DNA from: Callaeas wilsoni
Lineage: Eukaryota; Chordata; Aves; Passeriformes; Callaeidae
Assembly (NCBI GenBank): GCA_013398955.1
Contig: VWPU01017707.1
Coordinates: 62,001-126,000, forward strand
Direction of reading: 5' to 3'
DNA length: 64,000 nucleotides
The position numbers and the translations under genes were made by a program. Below are positions 1 through 13,390 of this stretch, piece after piece; position 1 is the first letter of the stretch, and each line of letters begins with the position of its first letter. A model generated the notes under the pieces. It was not told the origin of the DNA. It ran no database searches and saw only the letters and a program-made list of their open reading frames with translations.

Positions 1-543
1 GCTTGTCATTTTAATAAACTTTTAAAAGTTAAGCTGTATAAAACATGCTTCTGAAGCAAGGAAAGAGGACTTGAATATACCTAACCAGTGAAGATGGGCA
101 GAAAACCTGCATAAATCTTACTGGGGGAGCTGATGTAACAGGAACCAGGATGTCAAAACTTTTCAGGGCCTGACAGCTATCAGCAGGACCTTAAGTGAGG
201 GGAAGCTTTTGTTCAGTAGAGCTGATGAACAGCTCACGGATGTTAATAGGACACTTTTCATGTAGTTCGAATTTTTGGACTTTGAATCAGGTCTAACATT
301 CTCATCAAAAGTGTGATATTGCAATCCTTCTGTTGTCATAAGAATGACACCTTCTTCAGAGGAGATTATTTTCTTTTGGAAGGGGAGGGAGCCACGAAGG
401 AAATAATTGATAGTCTTAAATCCTGTACTTTGGAAATTCAGGTTCTCTTTATAATCCTCACAGAATGAGAAAAATTACTAGCAACGGCACAATACTTACA
501 GCAGACCTGATAATGGAGTAATTATTTTACAGAAGAGCACATT

Positions 544-597
544 CTTTATTGCAAAGATGAGCATTTAATTCTATCTATACACAGCTTTGCAATAAAG
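544..597. repeat. 13-base inverted repeat
   Basis: CTTTATTGCAAAG at 544-556 and its exact reverse complement at 585-597 with a 28-base loop. Possible cruciform or chance; no function suggested by context. Confidence 0.6.
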
Positions 598-3500
598 GTA
601 ATAATTTCCACCAGAACATGTATGATTAACTGAACAACTTGGTATAGAGTTGTCAATCTTGAATGTTCTGGTAGCAAGGAAAGAACAAGGACACCTTGTC
701 TGTGATTATTGTTCTTGGGGTGGGGGTGGACAGAAAGATCTTACTAACAGTGTCTCAATGCACCTCAGGTGTATCCTTTAGATCCACAAAAGACAATGGG
801 GGATAAGGGGAATAAAGAAGCTAACATGACTGCCTGCTTGCTGCTGAACAAACCAGTCCCTAGGAAAAATCATACTTGAAGTAGAAGCATGAGATGGGGG
901 AAATGCATGATCTGTGCCTGAGGAGAATGTGGAAGTACAGACAGAAAAATCAGCACAACTTAAAATTTAGGAGAACAACATTATCTAAAATTACAGTGCC
1001 CTGAAGGCATTAAAGATATTTTAATATCTTTATTTTCCCCATTTGTAATCTATGGGGTTTTTTTTAATTAGTAAAAATTGGAAAAGTGAAGTTCTAATTA
1101 ATTTTTTTAAATATGCAGGAAATTATATTGTTCTTTCTAATGGTGTATATGCGTGGATTAGTAACTTAAAATAATGATTTCATTTTTTGCTTAAACTGAT
1201 AATTGCATTAGTGGTTCATAATCTATTAATAGCAATGTAACTTTCATGTACTTAGGTTAAAAGGCATGCTCCAAAACAGAAAGATCCTTAGAGATGTGCA
1301 GTATAGTCCTCAGCGTGCTGGCAAAATACTTGAACGGAACACAGTGGAAGTGAAAGCAAAGTTTTAGGAACAAACATTTGAACTTTACAATTTATATCGA
1401 TGATGTGTCTCTGGAGAGCCGTGGGTCACAGCAGCAGGAACTTCTGTGCCTGCTCAAACTACAGACCTGGGGACATTTGGAAGGTGACCACTGCAGTGCT
1501 TCAGGGTAAGCAGCGTTTGTGTGCCTGGCACTGCACCCAGCACCACACTGCAGAGGAGAAAGGAAGCTCACTTTCTTATCTCTTAGATTTGGCATTGTGT
1601 GGCTCAAATTCTGATGAGCTTTGGCCTGTACGTTGTGTAAGTAGTGGAACTATCTGCAATATTTCAGTTTGTTGATCTCCTGTGGCATTGAATTCCTTGA
1701 ATTCCACAGACTGCATTTGCATGAATTTTTGGCCTCTAACTTTCATGTTATTTCTCACTTTGAACATTAGTTTGGGAAGACAAAGGAGTGTGATCTCTGT
1801 TTTCTGAGCCCTGTTGCAGCAAGAGTTTATGAGATCAAAGCAACTGCAGAGGACAAGGACAAGAATGTATTTGTTGGTGAGCACACAACTGTAGCAAAAC
1901 ATCAGGAGCTGCGAGCAGTTTGAATTTGCCCGTTTGTTGATTTACTGTTGTCCGTGTGCTGTCCTCTTTGCTGAGACAGATGGGGTTGAATGGATGGGGC
2001 TCTTCATCCTCCTGAGGGTCTCTTGACTTTTGAGGTGCTCATACTTTGCTACCTTTGCTTACACAGCTACTTACTTGTAAGTGAGGTGTCAATGAACATG
2101 TAAAGTGACTCTCTGTGTTCTATATATATTGAGTAAGAAGGTGTTTCTCAGTATTATGTGTTTTTATGTAAGGTTTTCTTATACAACCTGAGAACATCTG
2201 CTATGGTGCATGCTTTATTATAAAATAACTTGTACAGATAATGCTGATCTCTATTTAAAATGACCCAAGCTATGCAATAGCATTGTGCCAGCCAAAGAGT
2301 CAGTACAAACTTTGTCACCCTCCTGTGTTTCTGAAGCCTACACACACTGTGAAGGTAGATTCTCACTAGGTTTGAGCTACTGGAACAAGATGTTACCTGC
2401 CTGGACTGGACTGTATGTAAACACACTGTCGCCCAGCTACCAAACTGGTGAACCAGGTTAAGGAATCTTTGTTCTTTCTTTGCAACTGGTAACAGTGAAA
2501 GCCATCTCGTTTTGGCATCCTGCTGTTCATTCTGTTATTTTATGCCCCTTCAAGCTGCTGGTGTTTTCATTTCTGTATTGAAACTTACAGACCACAGAGA
2601 AGTCCAGGACAGAGCCCAGCCCTCACTGGCTCACTCCTGCTCATTGAAAGGTAGAGATAAATGCTATAGAGCTGTGGATTTGAGGTTTAAGGAAATCTAA
2701 GCCTCCACAGTGGAAAAAGTACCCTGTAATAAAAATATTAACCCCAGATTGCTTCAGAGTCCAAAGCTGCAGACCAGGTTGAGAATGTTCACCCTTAGAT
2801 GCGTACATTTTTTCCAACACAGAAATAAAAGAAGACGAGTGGCATCCAGAGGAACGTCACAATCCTCTTTCTAATGAGGACTGCAAGGTATGTGTGAGAG
2901 GAAGGGCAAGGGAGTCTCAGCAAACCTGATGTTTTTAAAAACAAAATGGATGAGCCAAGTCTATATAGATACTACATAGATGTGGAAAGGGTTGCGTTTA
3001 AATTTCATCCTGGTTAAATGCTGTCATAAATACACAAGAATGGGCAATGAACCCTTGACTTCTGTTGTTTCAGAATCAACTTACATGTTTTAGTGCATAT
3101 ATATGCATAGAATTGGTGATTGGATCCTTAATATTACTGCCAGACATTTTCAGCCATGTCAGCTTTTCTACATCCCATTCTCTGATCAGCTAAAATCTAA
3201 GTGAAAATCCCATCCTTTCTCCAGTGACAATTTCAACAAGGTATGGGACATAATGAAACTGATATCTCCCAGTTTGTGCAGTGGAAGAGTGCACTTCTTT
3301 AGAAGCAAACATTGCATGAAGAAATATAATTTTCCAAAGAAATAGCCCTTATAAGGAACACTTTCAAGAAACACACAATGACGTCTATAATTTAATAGCT
3401 GAAACCAATGCCTGTATTTATGAAATCTTGCTTTATTTGTGAGAACCACAGTGATGAGTTTCAGGCAGAGAGCAGGCACACAGCTCCGTGGGGATCACTA

Positions 3501-6500
3501 GTGAGTGTGTCACCCCAGCCCTTTCTCCCATCTGAAGGCTAGGGGACATACTTTCAAGTGACAGTAACACAAGAAATTAAAACATTCCCTTGACATCAGA
3601 GACAATAATTCAGTCTTTGTTTCCAGATGAAAGCACAGGCGCTTGCTCGCCACTGTGACAGAAGTAATTTCAAAACAACAAGTGTTAGGGAGCACTCCGT
3701 GGGCTGTGATGAACTACAGGTTTATTGCCTTTTATATCTTTTGTATCATTTTTATTCTGCCTGGATTTAGGTTACTCAGGGAATCTTGGAAAGATTCTTT
3801 TAAATTACCTGGGACTGAGAGGAGATAATGTTGTTTGTATTTGAGACAAAGTATAAGCATCCTGCCACATGAAGATTTATTTTTTAGCATACAGATAGAT
3901 GTGCTCAAAGAGACCTTTTGATAATACAGAATAAGGGATGTGAAAACAGCCTGACCCACTAGTCAGGACTTAACAATCTGGGCTATGCATACCTGGCCAA
4001 AAAAGGACAATAACCTTGTTTGTGGGGTGTTTTCTCATCTGGCTGAACAGTGAAGATTTATTGTGGCAGAGATGTCGGTATGGAAAAGGGCAAAGGGCAA
4101 AAGCAGGGTGTGATAGAAAAATAATTCAAACAAGAAAACCAACAGCTGGTTTGAGTTGGGTCAATCCATATACTACTTTTTGACACCCATGCATGATGAG
4201 GAAAATGCAAGTTGGCTAGAAAAATTCACAGATAAAACTGATCTGCTCCCTAAGGGATGCAGTTAGCTGAAATTCCAGAACTCAAGAGATTTTTGTAGAC
4301 CATAAAAATGCCAGTACAACGACCTACTGTATGATCAGTCTTTATAGAAACTATTACTTAAAATATGTCTATAAAAAGTGTATAAGTAATGCAAAATATT
4401 AGTGAGGACATAGATATGATTTTACTTGTTCAGAACTGACTAGTCTAGCAATTTTTGATGTGTTTGTTATGTTTAATAGATACAGAAAAAGTCATTCCAA
4501 GATGACAAAGTCCTTGAGACTAGTTAAAGATTTGTCTTCTTGTGTTTCTTTGCCTTTGTCTTAAAAATGGAGATAAAACCAGTTTTCTTTACTCTTGTTT
4601 GCCTTGTTTGTTCCAACTCTGGGCCTTGAATTTCAAGGACCATAATTTCTGTTCAGTCATCTCTCTGACCTCAGTAGCCCTGCTCTCAGGCTGGTGTTTC
4701 CAAGCACTTGCAGCTAAAATCATAACAGTATTAATGTTACCAGTAATAGGCATGGCATCTGATGTGGGAATAGCTCTGTAAATGTTTTTTTTCACTTTTC
4801 CTTTCGAAAGAAAAGAAGTATTTCTAAGTTACTGGAATGTAATTTTTTATCTCTTAATAAGAGCATGGTTACCTAGCTGCTGCCAGTCATGCCAAGTGTT
4901 GTTATCAAGGTCTGATTGTTAACAATCATACATAATAAAACTGATGATGTTTATAGATGTTTTATTAGTCAAAATTATATTCCAGCTGAAAGGTTTGCTA
5001 AAGATGAAATGGAATTTCATTTTACATTAAGCAGGAAAGAGTGCAAAGGAAAAATGTCCTATTAGAGGCAATGCACTGTATGCAGGTTTATAAATTCGAC
5101 CCTCATTTTGGAAAGGAGTCTCTAATCTTGCTGTGCAAGCAACACATGCTGCACAATAATAGCACAGCCAAAACATCAGGTTTTAAAAACTGCACATTCA
5201 GTGTGACAGACTTCCTTGGAAATGATCTAAATCTTGTGGAATGTGAGTCAAAGGCAGGTTAATGCTAAAAATCTCTGGTGACTCACTTTGAATGTTGCAC
5301 TGCTCTATCTCCTGGCAAGGGTCTGACATGGACACAAATTGCATGGCAGATAGTGCTTGCAGCAGCTACTCTTGACTGTGGTTGGGAAAGTGACTTCTCT
5401 TGGGAACTAACTAAAGTAGATTCATGTTCTCCTGGGAGGTCATTTAGTTGTCTGTGATGCTTGAACTTTAGGTGCTTCTCCATTCCCAAGAAGTCCAAGT
5501 GCCCCGAAGGCCGAGTGCATCTGTGCCTGAACTGCTTCAGTTAGACAGGACAGAGTGAAACTGGGGGCTGATTCTCTAAGGACATACAAGTTTTATTCTT
5601 CCAGTCCGGGGATGTAACTCTTGGTTGTCCTGATACCGCAGAGGATCAGGAGGGATCAAGGGTGGGATTCTTGGAAGCTGGTGTGCTCCGAGCCGCTTCA
5701 GTAGGCCAGGGGGAAATGTCCTTTCCACCAGACAGGCACTTTGTGTGGGAGGCAGAAAGCTTTGTACACCACAAGCTCCACCCAGGGAGGAAGAATGAAG
5801 CAGTGCCTCTTGCATGCTCCCTGATCTTGTGGTACTGACCTGGAAATGCATCTGTCCAGAAAATCTCATCCCCATTGTAGGGAGGGTAAGATGTGTTAGA
5901 AAAGACAAGGGTAGATGAGTTATAACATACTATTCCTTTGCAAATCATCTTTACTCTAAAATCCTCGAGGATATTTATTCTAAAATCCTTTAGGTTATTC
6001 ATTCCTGGATAGGGGATTCTCAATTTTGCTTTCTTTTTACTGCAAGCTAGTTAAATATTACTTGAAACAAGGGGTATGATGCACCAATTAAGTGGAAGAC
6101 TACTGTAATCATAAACACTTCTGAAATTAAACGGAAAGGTTTCCTGTTCCAGGTGCAGGCAGTAGCACGGATACCAAGGACATGTACAGTCCCAAAGAGG
6201 AATGCATAAGGACGGTGAAGCTGCAGTAGTTACATTAATGTTACTATTGCACATAACTCCTCTCTGACCCAGGAAATACAATAGCTTGTACCAAACTACT
6301 TCAGGGAAAGAGAAGAAAGTATGTTTGCACTGTGCCATGGGAGGCAATGCAGAGACATTCAAGCTGCTGCACAACTGAAGTAATATAATTGCACTAGCAC
6401 ATTGCAAATAAGGTCTGCCAAGAGGACTGGCATCATTATCTAACCTAGTGATTATGGAGCTTGTCCAAGAGTGATGTATTGCTGGTCCCAGTCTCTATGT

Positions 6501-9500
6501 CCTTGATTATTTCTGGCTTGTATTTGTTTTTTAATCCAGATGCCATCTGATGTTAGGTATTTGAACATCCCAGGGAGCAGAAATTTGGTCCCAGGTCTCT
6601 TCTGCTCAAATCCAGGTTTGTCCTTCTTTGCAGGCTCTGCATTTTCCCCCAGGAAGTAGAAGCCGTAGTTTCAGCCCTCCTCAGCAAGGAAAAGCCTGGA
6701 ATTCAGGTCTACCACTTCCTGAGCAAATACTCTATTCGGGTATTATGCAAAAGGCCATGTCTGTGAATAAAAAAAAACTTGGCATACATTAAGGTTGCTC
6801 AAAGCATACCAAATAAATCAGGCTCTTCAGGAGGGACAGCTAGTTTGTAAATCCCAAGCAGCCTTTGTTGACAGAGAAGTGCTTAGATTGTCAGCTCAGC
6901 TTGGATTTTTCAGAAATCTAGTGCAAAATCCCTTTGTGTCTTCAGTTTTCATTACCCCTTGAGCTGTGAGGCGGCGTATTCGTGTTTGGCATTCAGGATG
7001 AGGTGCTTTGCCTGTCCTGTGCACCTATAGCAGCTGCACCCAGAGCTCCTTTCCTGTAAAAGGGTTTCTGGCCAAAGAGCAGCAGTGCAGTGAGAGCAGA
7101 AGCAGTGCTGGACTGTTTGAGGGCACAAACCTGGCAGGGGACAGCACCAAGTGAATCAAGATTCAAAACAGGAGTCTGGTGAATGTATCAAGAGGGAAAG
7201 CACAAACAGATCATCAGTTTGCTTACATGTTCAAAAGCTGCTTCTAAAAAAATAAGGACAAAAAAGGTTACAGATAGAACAAAGAGGTTAATTTTAAAAG
7301 AACTGTATAAACTGAAATTTTAATTCAGTTTTGAAAGGAAACAGCCTTTTAATACACACTTGAGCAGTTAACATCTCACCCTTGTTAGTTTTGCAGAAAA
7401 TGATGCTTATTGCTTACAAACAGAGGACTCAGAGCAGCTGTCCAGAGGCTGTGGCCCATACATAAGCAGCCAGATAACTTAATAACAAGCAACAGCAAGT
7501 TCTTTTGTGCAGCTATGCTGCACTTGGCTAACCGCTCAGGATGTCCTGGGAAATGATGTCTAATGTCAACAACATTTGTGTCTTGGTTCTTGTCTCAGAC
7601 ATGTGAAATTAGAAAGCCTGAAATGTCTGTCCTGGGTACTCAGAAACTTCTTACTACTCAGGCATCTTTTCCCAGACAGTATTAATTTTCCAATTGAGTT
7701 ACACAATGGTTTACACACACTAAATCTATTTATGTGTTCATAGTATAAAGATTGCCAGGCCTTATTTGCATTTGTGGTTTATAAAACCTGAACATGATTT
7801 CCTGAATGCGTGACGGTGCCCTATAGTGTCTCCTCATATGCTCTGAAAACCAACCTCCTAATGACTTTTAGCCTATTCCTAGGGCTGCTTACATTATCGT
7901 AAATTTGTTGAGTTCCCTCTAACAGAGCCAGCAGCTCACTACTGATATTTCATTCCCTTGTGAGATGGTAAAGCAACTATTTTTCTCAGCTGCATTAGTT
8001 GTCTCACTGCAGATAACTCGGCCCAGATTTACATAGGTGTTGGATGTCACAGCTGCATGTCCCAGTGGCAGCAAAAGGCACCCGGGAGTGCTCAGTGCTT
8101 GCTGAAAAATGACACTATTCAGATTTCAAATTTACCACTGCAAATTAGAGGAGTGGAAAGCATGAGGCAATGAAGGATGGGATTTATTTGCATTCTCCTG
8201 ATTCCTGTATACTGGTGTGACTACTAAATATATTTTGAGATCCCCTGAGTCTTAGTGAGATTGTAATATTTTTTTTTGTCTTAAGAAGGAAAGGAAGAAA
8301 ATGATGGATGAAATTGGATGTCACAAATTTTATTTAAACACGCTGTCATTGATTTGCGTTTTATTTCTTGGTCCAACTGGAGTAGGAAAATCCTGCTTTT
8401 TCAGCTCTCCTAGTTCTATGATTACAAGAGAACCCCCTAAAGAGCTGATAAAACAAGTGTGACAACTCAAGATAAATAATTGCTCCTGGCTAATTGTTTC
8501 CAAACTACAGATGCAGTCATATAGTCAAAAATCATCATGGCCAGGTCATGGAGCAGCTGTTTCATATAGAAATGCTGTGATTCATTTTGTATTCCTGTCC
8601 ATTATGTGCTCTTGGTGAATTTAGTGCAATTACATGTAGAAAAAGGTTATTGCTTTTTTTGAGGAAGGCACTGTAAGCTGCCATTTTTCAGCACTGTATT
8701 TCTGTGCCGTATTATTCCTCCCTACAAAAAGCAGCCAGAAAGGTGTGTCAGAAAGACATTATCTTCAAAAACACATGAAAGGTGTCAGTTTGATTTTAAC
8801 ACGGTTTTGTGCAATTTATGTTTGTTTTCTGTCACATTAACTCTTAACTGTCCTGTTTGGTAAAGGTGCATGTTGATGGGAAAAAAATCCAAACGAGGAA
8901 TGGCAGGATTTTCTGAAGAAAATTGCTTGTGAGAAATTTGCTGGGCTGTTTCTTCTATTGCAACAAATAAACAAATCGCCATACCAATAGAAGAGAATTG
9001 GCCCAAATTTGGATGGAGAATGGATGTGGAGCTAAAGCCACAGTGATCCTGTCTGTTAATTTTCCTGGATGTTTGCTCTGTTATCTCACTTTCCTGCCTA
9101 TAAAATGGGATATTAATCCTTCTTTCGTTCAGAGAATTAGTTGGGTTTTGTGCAGTCCTTTGGTACTATTAATGAAGGATTTCCTCTGCAATTTAACTCA
9201 TCTCTCCCTCTTTGCACAGACACTCCTCACTACACCAGGAACCTTTCTGTGCAGAGTCAGATTTGCTGTTTTTCATTAGGAGCTGATGAATGTAAAGCCG
9301 AGATTTTCCCTGAGAATCTGGAAGTGAAGCTGAAATCACTTCAGTGAAAAGTGAGCCAGCGTGGTGAGTTTTATATCCCTAAATTAGCACTGAAGAGAAG
9401 GGGAAAACTTAAGAAGTAATTTCACAGTAAAGCCTCAGTGTGCTGGTGAGTAGGAAAATAAAGTATTCTTCATCCATGAATCATGCTCGCTCCCGGGGAG

Positions 9501-12500
9501 GAGAGATAGATACTTACTGCTCTTGCCATTTACCCTCTAGCCACCTGTCTGAAGAAGAGTCATGCACCTATAGCCACATGTTGAAAATATCTTCTCTGCT
9601 CTCTCAAGTTGTTATAATGGTTAGAACAGAGAGGAATTGTGAAAGACTTCATTATTCTCCCCATTTAATTTTGCAGGATGCCCTTTGGTGCTTCTGCTCT
9701 GCGGTACAGCAGAGCCACTCTGATTGATGTATACATCTGGTGGACACCAAAATAAGGCTACCATTACTAAGAAATACTGACTTTGATGTCATGAATTACA
9801 AAAAGAAGAAAGAAAGCAGTAAGACCATTTTGAAAATATGAAGTAGCAATGCTTACTAATTTAGCAGATATAGCACAGAAGGAGAACACCAAAAAGCAAA
9901 TAACCCCCCCACTAAAGTATGGGACTCTAGTGCTAGCAAGCACCAGTTCAGTCTTATCTCCTATGGATACAGTTGGATGCAGCAGCAGGAGTGTTATTTT
10001 CTCCCTGCATGATACGAGTCACTTCCACAGGAGACAATATGCAATCCTAAGAGCTAAGCGCTAGGTGTTTCATATTTGCTGGATCTCTTGCTTTGAGTCA
10101 TTGATTTCTTCACATCGAATCTCATCTCTGGCCCAGTTAGTGAGCCATTAAGTGAGGAGTCTACTGTGTTGATGAAATAATAATTCTGTTTACAGAGCGC
10201 CTTCTCACCAAGGCCCTGTAGGTGCAGCACAGTGTCTGCTTAATTCACACTCTTTTAATAATTAAAGCTTTTCTATCTAATGCCTTTGTGAAAAACTGAA
10301 TTCTCGTGTGAGCTTCAACCAGAAGCAATTGCAGAGAGGCTTCCTGGGGAGAAGTTCCTAGAAGGTTGCCCATTTGTTTGGTGCCAGAGCATACTTTCCT
10401 CTAGAATGAGGAAAACATTTCCTTCTTTTGAGGAAGGTGCTCAGGCCTCGTACTCAAGCACATCAGCTGAGAAGGAGAATGCAGTTGTACTCCGTTTCTG
10501 CCATACTTTTGTCCCACTCGGTATCATCATAGTCTGAATACATAAGTCGTGGGACAATTCAAAGTCTTTTTTCCCCTTCTAAAAAATTAAGATAGGCTGA
10601 AGTGGTACATATTCCTTAAAGAATAAGTTGTCTTCTGTTAGCAGAGAAAAAGACAAGCTTAGGAAAAGTAAGGGCTAGCATGACTTGCTGCATCCAGCCC
10701 AGTCCAGAACAGCAGGAGCTTACCCAGCCAGCCGAGGAGTTCCCTAGAAGGAAAAAAAATCTTGTTCATACATTTTTGGACAATCACCTTCTACAAAACT
10801 CCCTATTTTTTTTTTTTTTTAAATTCTCATGCATAATTAGGGAAAGAAGGAGAAAGGGAGTGAGGTATGCTGACTGTTAGATGATGTGCTGTCTCATTCC
10901 TTAACGCCTGCGCACTGCTGGCTTAAACATGAGCAGTTCCTCATGTTCCACTTAAGATTCCATAGGGGCACTTGCAAAACCTGTCCAGAGCTTTTCTTTC
11001 CTGGGCTACAAAAGCACATTTTTGTATGCTTGGTGAATCTAATCCAGGAGAGAATAAGGGCTGGTTGCAAAGGCAAAAATTTTGCTTTAACCGTAAGGGC
11101 TTGTTTCTCCTTTTTCTCCCTTCTGTGGACATTCAGGAAGTTTTTGTAAAAAGACACATCAGGGCTCTGCACATACCTTGTGTGAGTGTAAAAATGACAC
11201 ACAAAAAGAAGAAGGATCACAGATCATAATCCTAAAGTGGCATTATTTGTGATTTTCATCTGTAGACCTGCTCTTGGGCTAATACTAGATGATTAATTAG
11301 ATGCAGTGGCTGGATATAGCTCTGAAGTGACCATCTACGGGGGGATAGCTGAGAAACCAGCTGTGAAACTCCCCTTTAGCCGTGGGAAGGGCTCCTGGAA
11401 GCTGAAGCTCTTGTAGCACAATTTAGACTTCAGGTCACATTGCTGCTTGAAGTATGCTTTGAACAGGAAGAAAAACTAGCAGAGAACAGATGATAGTCCA
11501 TGTTGGCAGGAATGAGTTAATTTGCTTCTTACACTTGTGTGAACATTGGCTTTGGGAAGCAGTGTCTGTTCCCACTGCCACGGCATGGCCTTGGTGGCCA
11601 TGTCAGGGACCACTTTCATACTCGATAGGTTACGCTCATTAAGCTGAAACATCTTGAAAGTGCCCAGCTTTTTTTTAATGTTCTTGCATTTCTGTACCCT
11701 CCCTTCCTATGTTTGGAAGGTCTCTGGCTAAAGGATGATGCAGAGAGAGTAATTTCCATTCTCATTGCATTATCCCAAACACTTTCTCTGAAGGCAATAG
11801 GCTGCAGTAGTAGATAAATAGTTCTGGTGGCATTAGCCCACCTGTGAGCAGCCTGTTTCCTGAAAGCTACTGGGTGTCCTGGTGTCTGGGTGCTGACAGA
11901 GGGCTGGAGCTCATGTGGGAAGGGTCACCAGACCCCCAGGAAAAGTGTCGGTTGGGACCGAATGTCATCGGCCAAACTGCACCCAAGTGGCACTACAGCT
12001 GGTGGGAAGGCAGGGGAGCAGCCAACACTTACAATCTCCTCAAACAATGCCTTTGAAAATATTATCCTAAGATTTTTACTTTGCTTTTGTCACAAAAAGC
12101 AAGGCTACTAGATAGTTTGAGAGCTCTTTAAGATAAATCCTTTTGTGTCTTTCCTACAGATGCAGGTAATTGCAGAGAGATTTGGGATCTGTCTAAGTCA
12201 GATCTTGCCCATTAAAAAGTATATCTCAGTGTTGGATTTGACATGCAGTGTTGACATCCTTCTTTGTATAGTAAGTCAGATGATGTGTTTAGCAGACAGC
12301 TACTTTGACAACTTTCCTTCTGAGAAGCTGGAGGAAAATGCTGAAAGTTTCCTGTAGCTTTTGATATTTGATGTGCTTGCTGGGCTAATCTTTGTAAAAT
12401 CCTGATGTTGGGGAGTCACTTACTGATACCAGAGGCAAATGCAACTCCAGAGACTGGATTTCATTGTGGTTAAGGAGCTGGACCTCCTGTTAATAAAAAA

Positions 12501-13378
12501 TATTGCCTTGCTTACATTAAAGGGAAAACAGGCTCACCAGCTTCTGAACTTTGATACCAATTCTGCAGGATCTTTCTAAACCTATAATTTCTTTCCATTA
12601 GAAAAATCACCTGCACAAATCTTTCAAGAAATTATCAAATGAATACTATTTCCTCTTCATAGTTTAAATTACATCTTGAATGATTCCCTACACAGCGTTC
12701 TTTACTTTCTCCTTTCACTTTGCTGCACTAGGAACTACCTTCTCCATCTCAAGCAGCTGAATAGCTAAACGCCCATATTATGTGATAATGACTAACTCCA
12801 CATACAGACCCTGAAGCCTTTATGAAGAGTTATTGAACAAAACTTGAGCTGCCTATGTGCTCATTCAGAATGAGATGAAAGCCAGACAAGAGCCCTGTAG
12901 AGGGAGTCAGTCTGGATGTCTCGTATCACCTCCTGCATTAATAGGAAACACCTAGAGTGGGATCTCAACAGTTTTTGGGAAGCCTTCTGACTGGTTAGTG
13001 TGAATATATTTTTTCAAAATAATTATTTTCCGTAGGGTGCAAAATATCTAGTTTGTCTTCATTTGTATTGGTTTGAAGAACATCAATGCACATACCATAT
13101 TTTTACTTGAATATTTGAAGAGAGTGTTTGGCTTGCTTGCAGTTATAAAATTTTTTAGGGACACGTGTAATGAAGTGTCAACGTGTTTTGGGAGAGTTCC
13201 AACCATGAATATTTTTAGCATGTCTGACATCCGTGTCTCTGGTAGAAATACCATCACTGTAACCTTTCTGAAGGTACAGGTAGGCAAAGAGGCTTCTTCT
13301 CACATAATTAACCATAATGAAAACTGATTATGTATTACTGTACAGGGATTTATTTTGTTAAATGGCTTGGTCATGTTT

Positions 13379-13390
13379 GCCCTCTAGTGG
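13379..13390 (-). promoter_or_regulatory. Candidate CTCF core motif
   Basis: GCCCTCTAGTGG fits the reverse complement of the CTCF core CCASYAGRKGGC at every position, in context TTGCCCTCTAGTGGCAG. It lies about 8.5 kb past the 3' end of the vitellogenin gene. Motif match only; binding not shown. Confidence 0.4.
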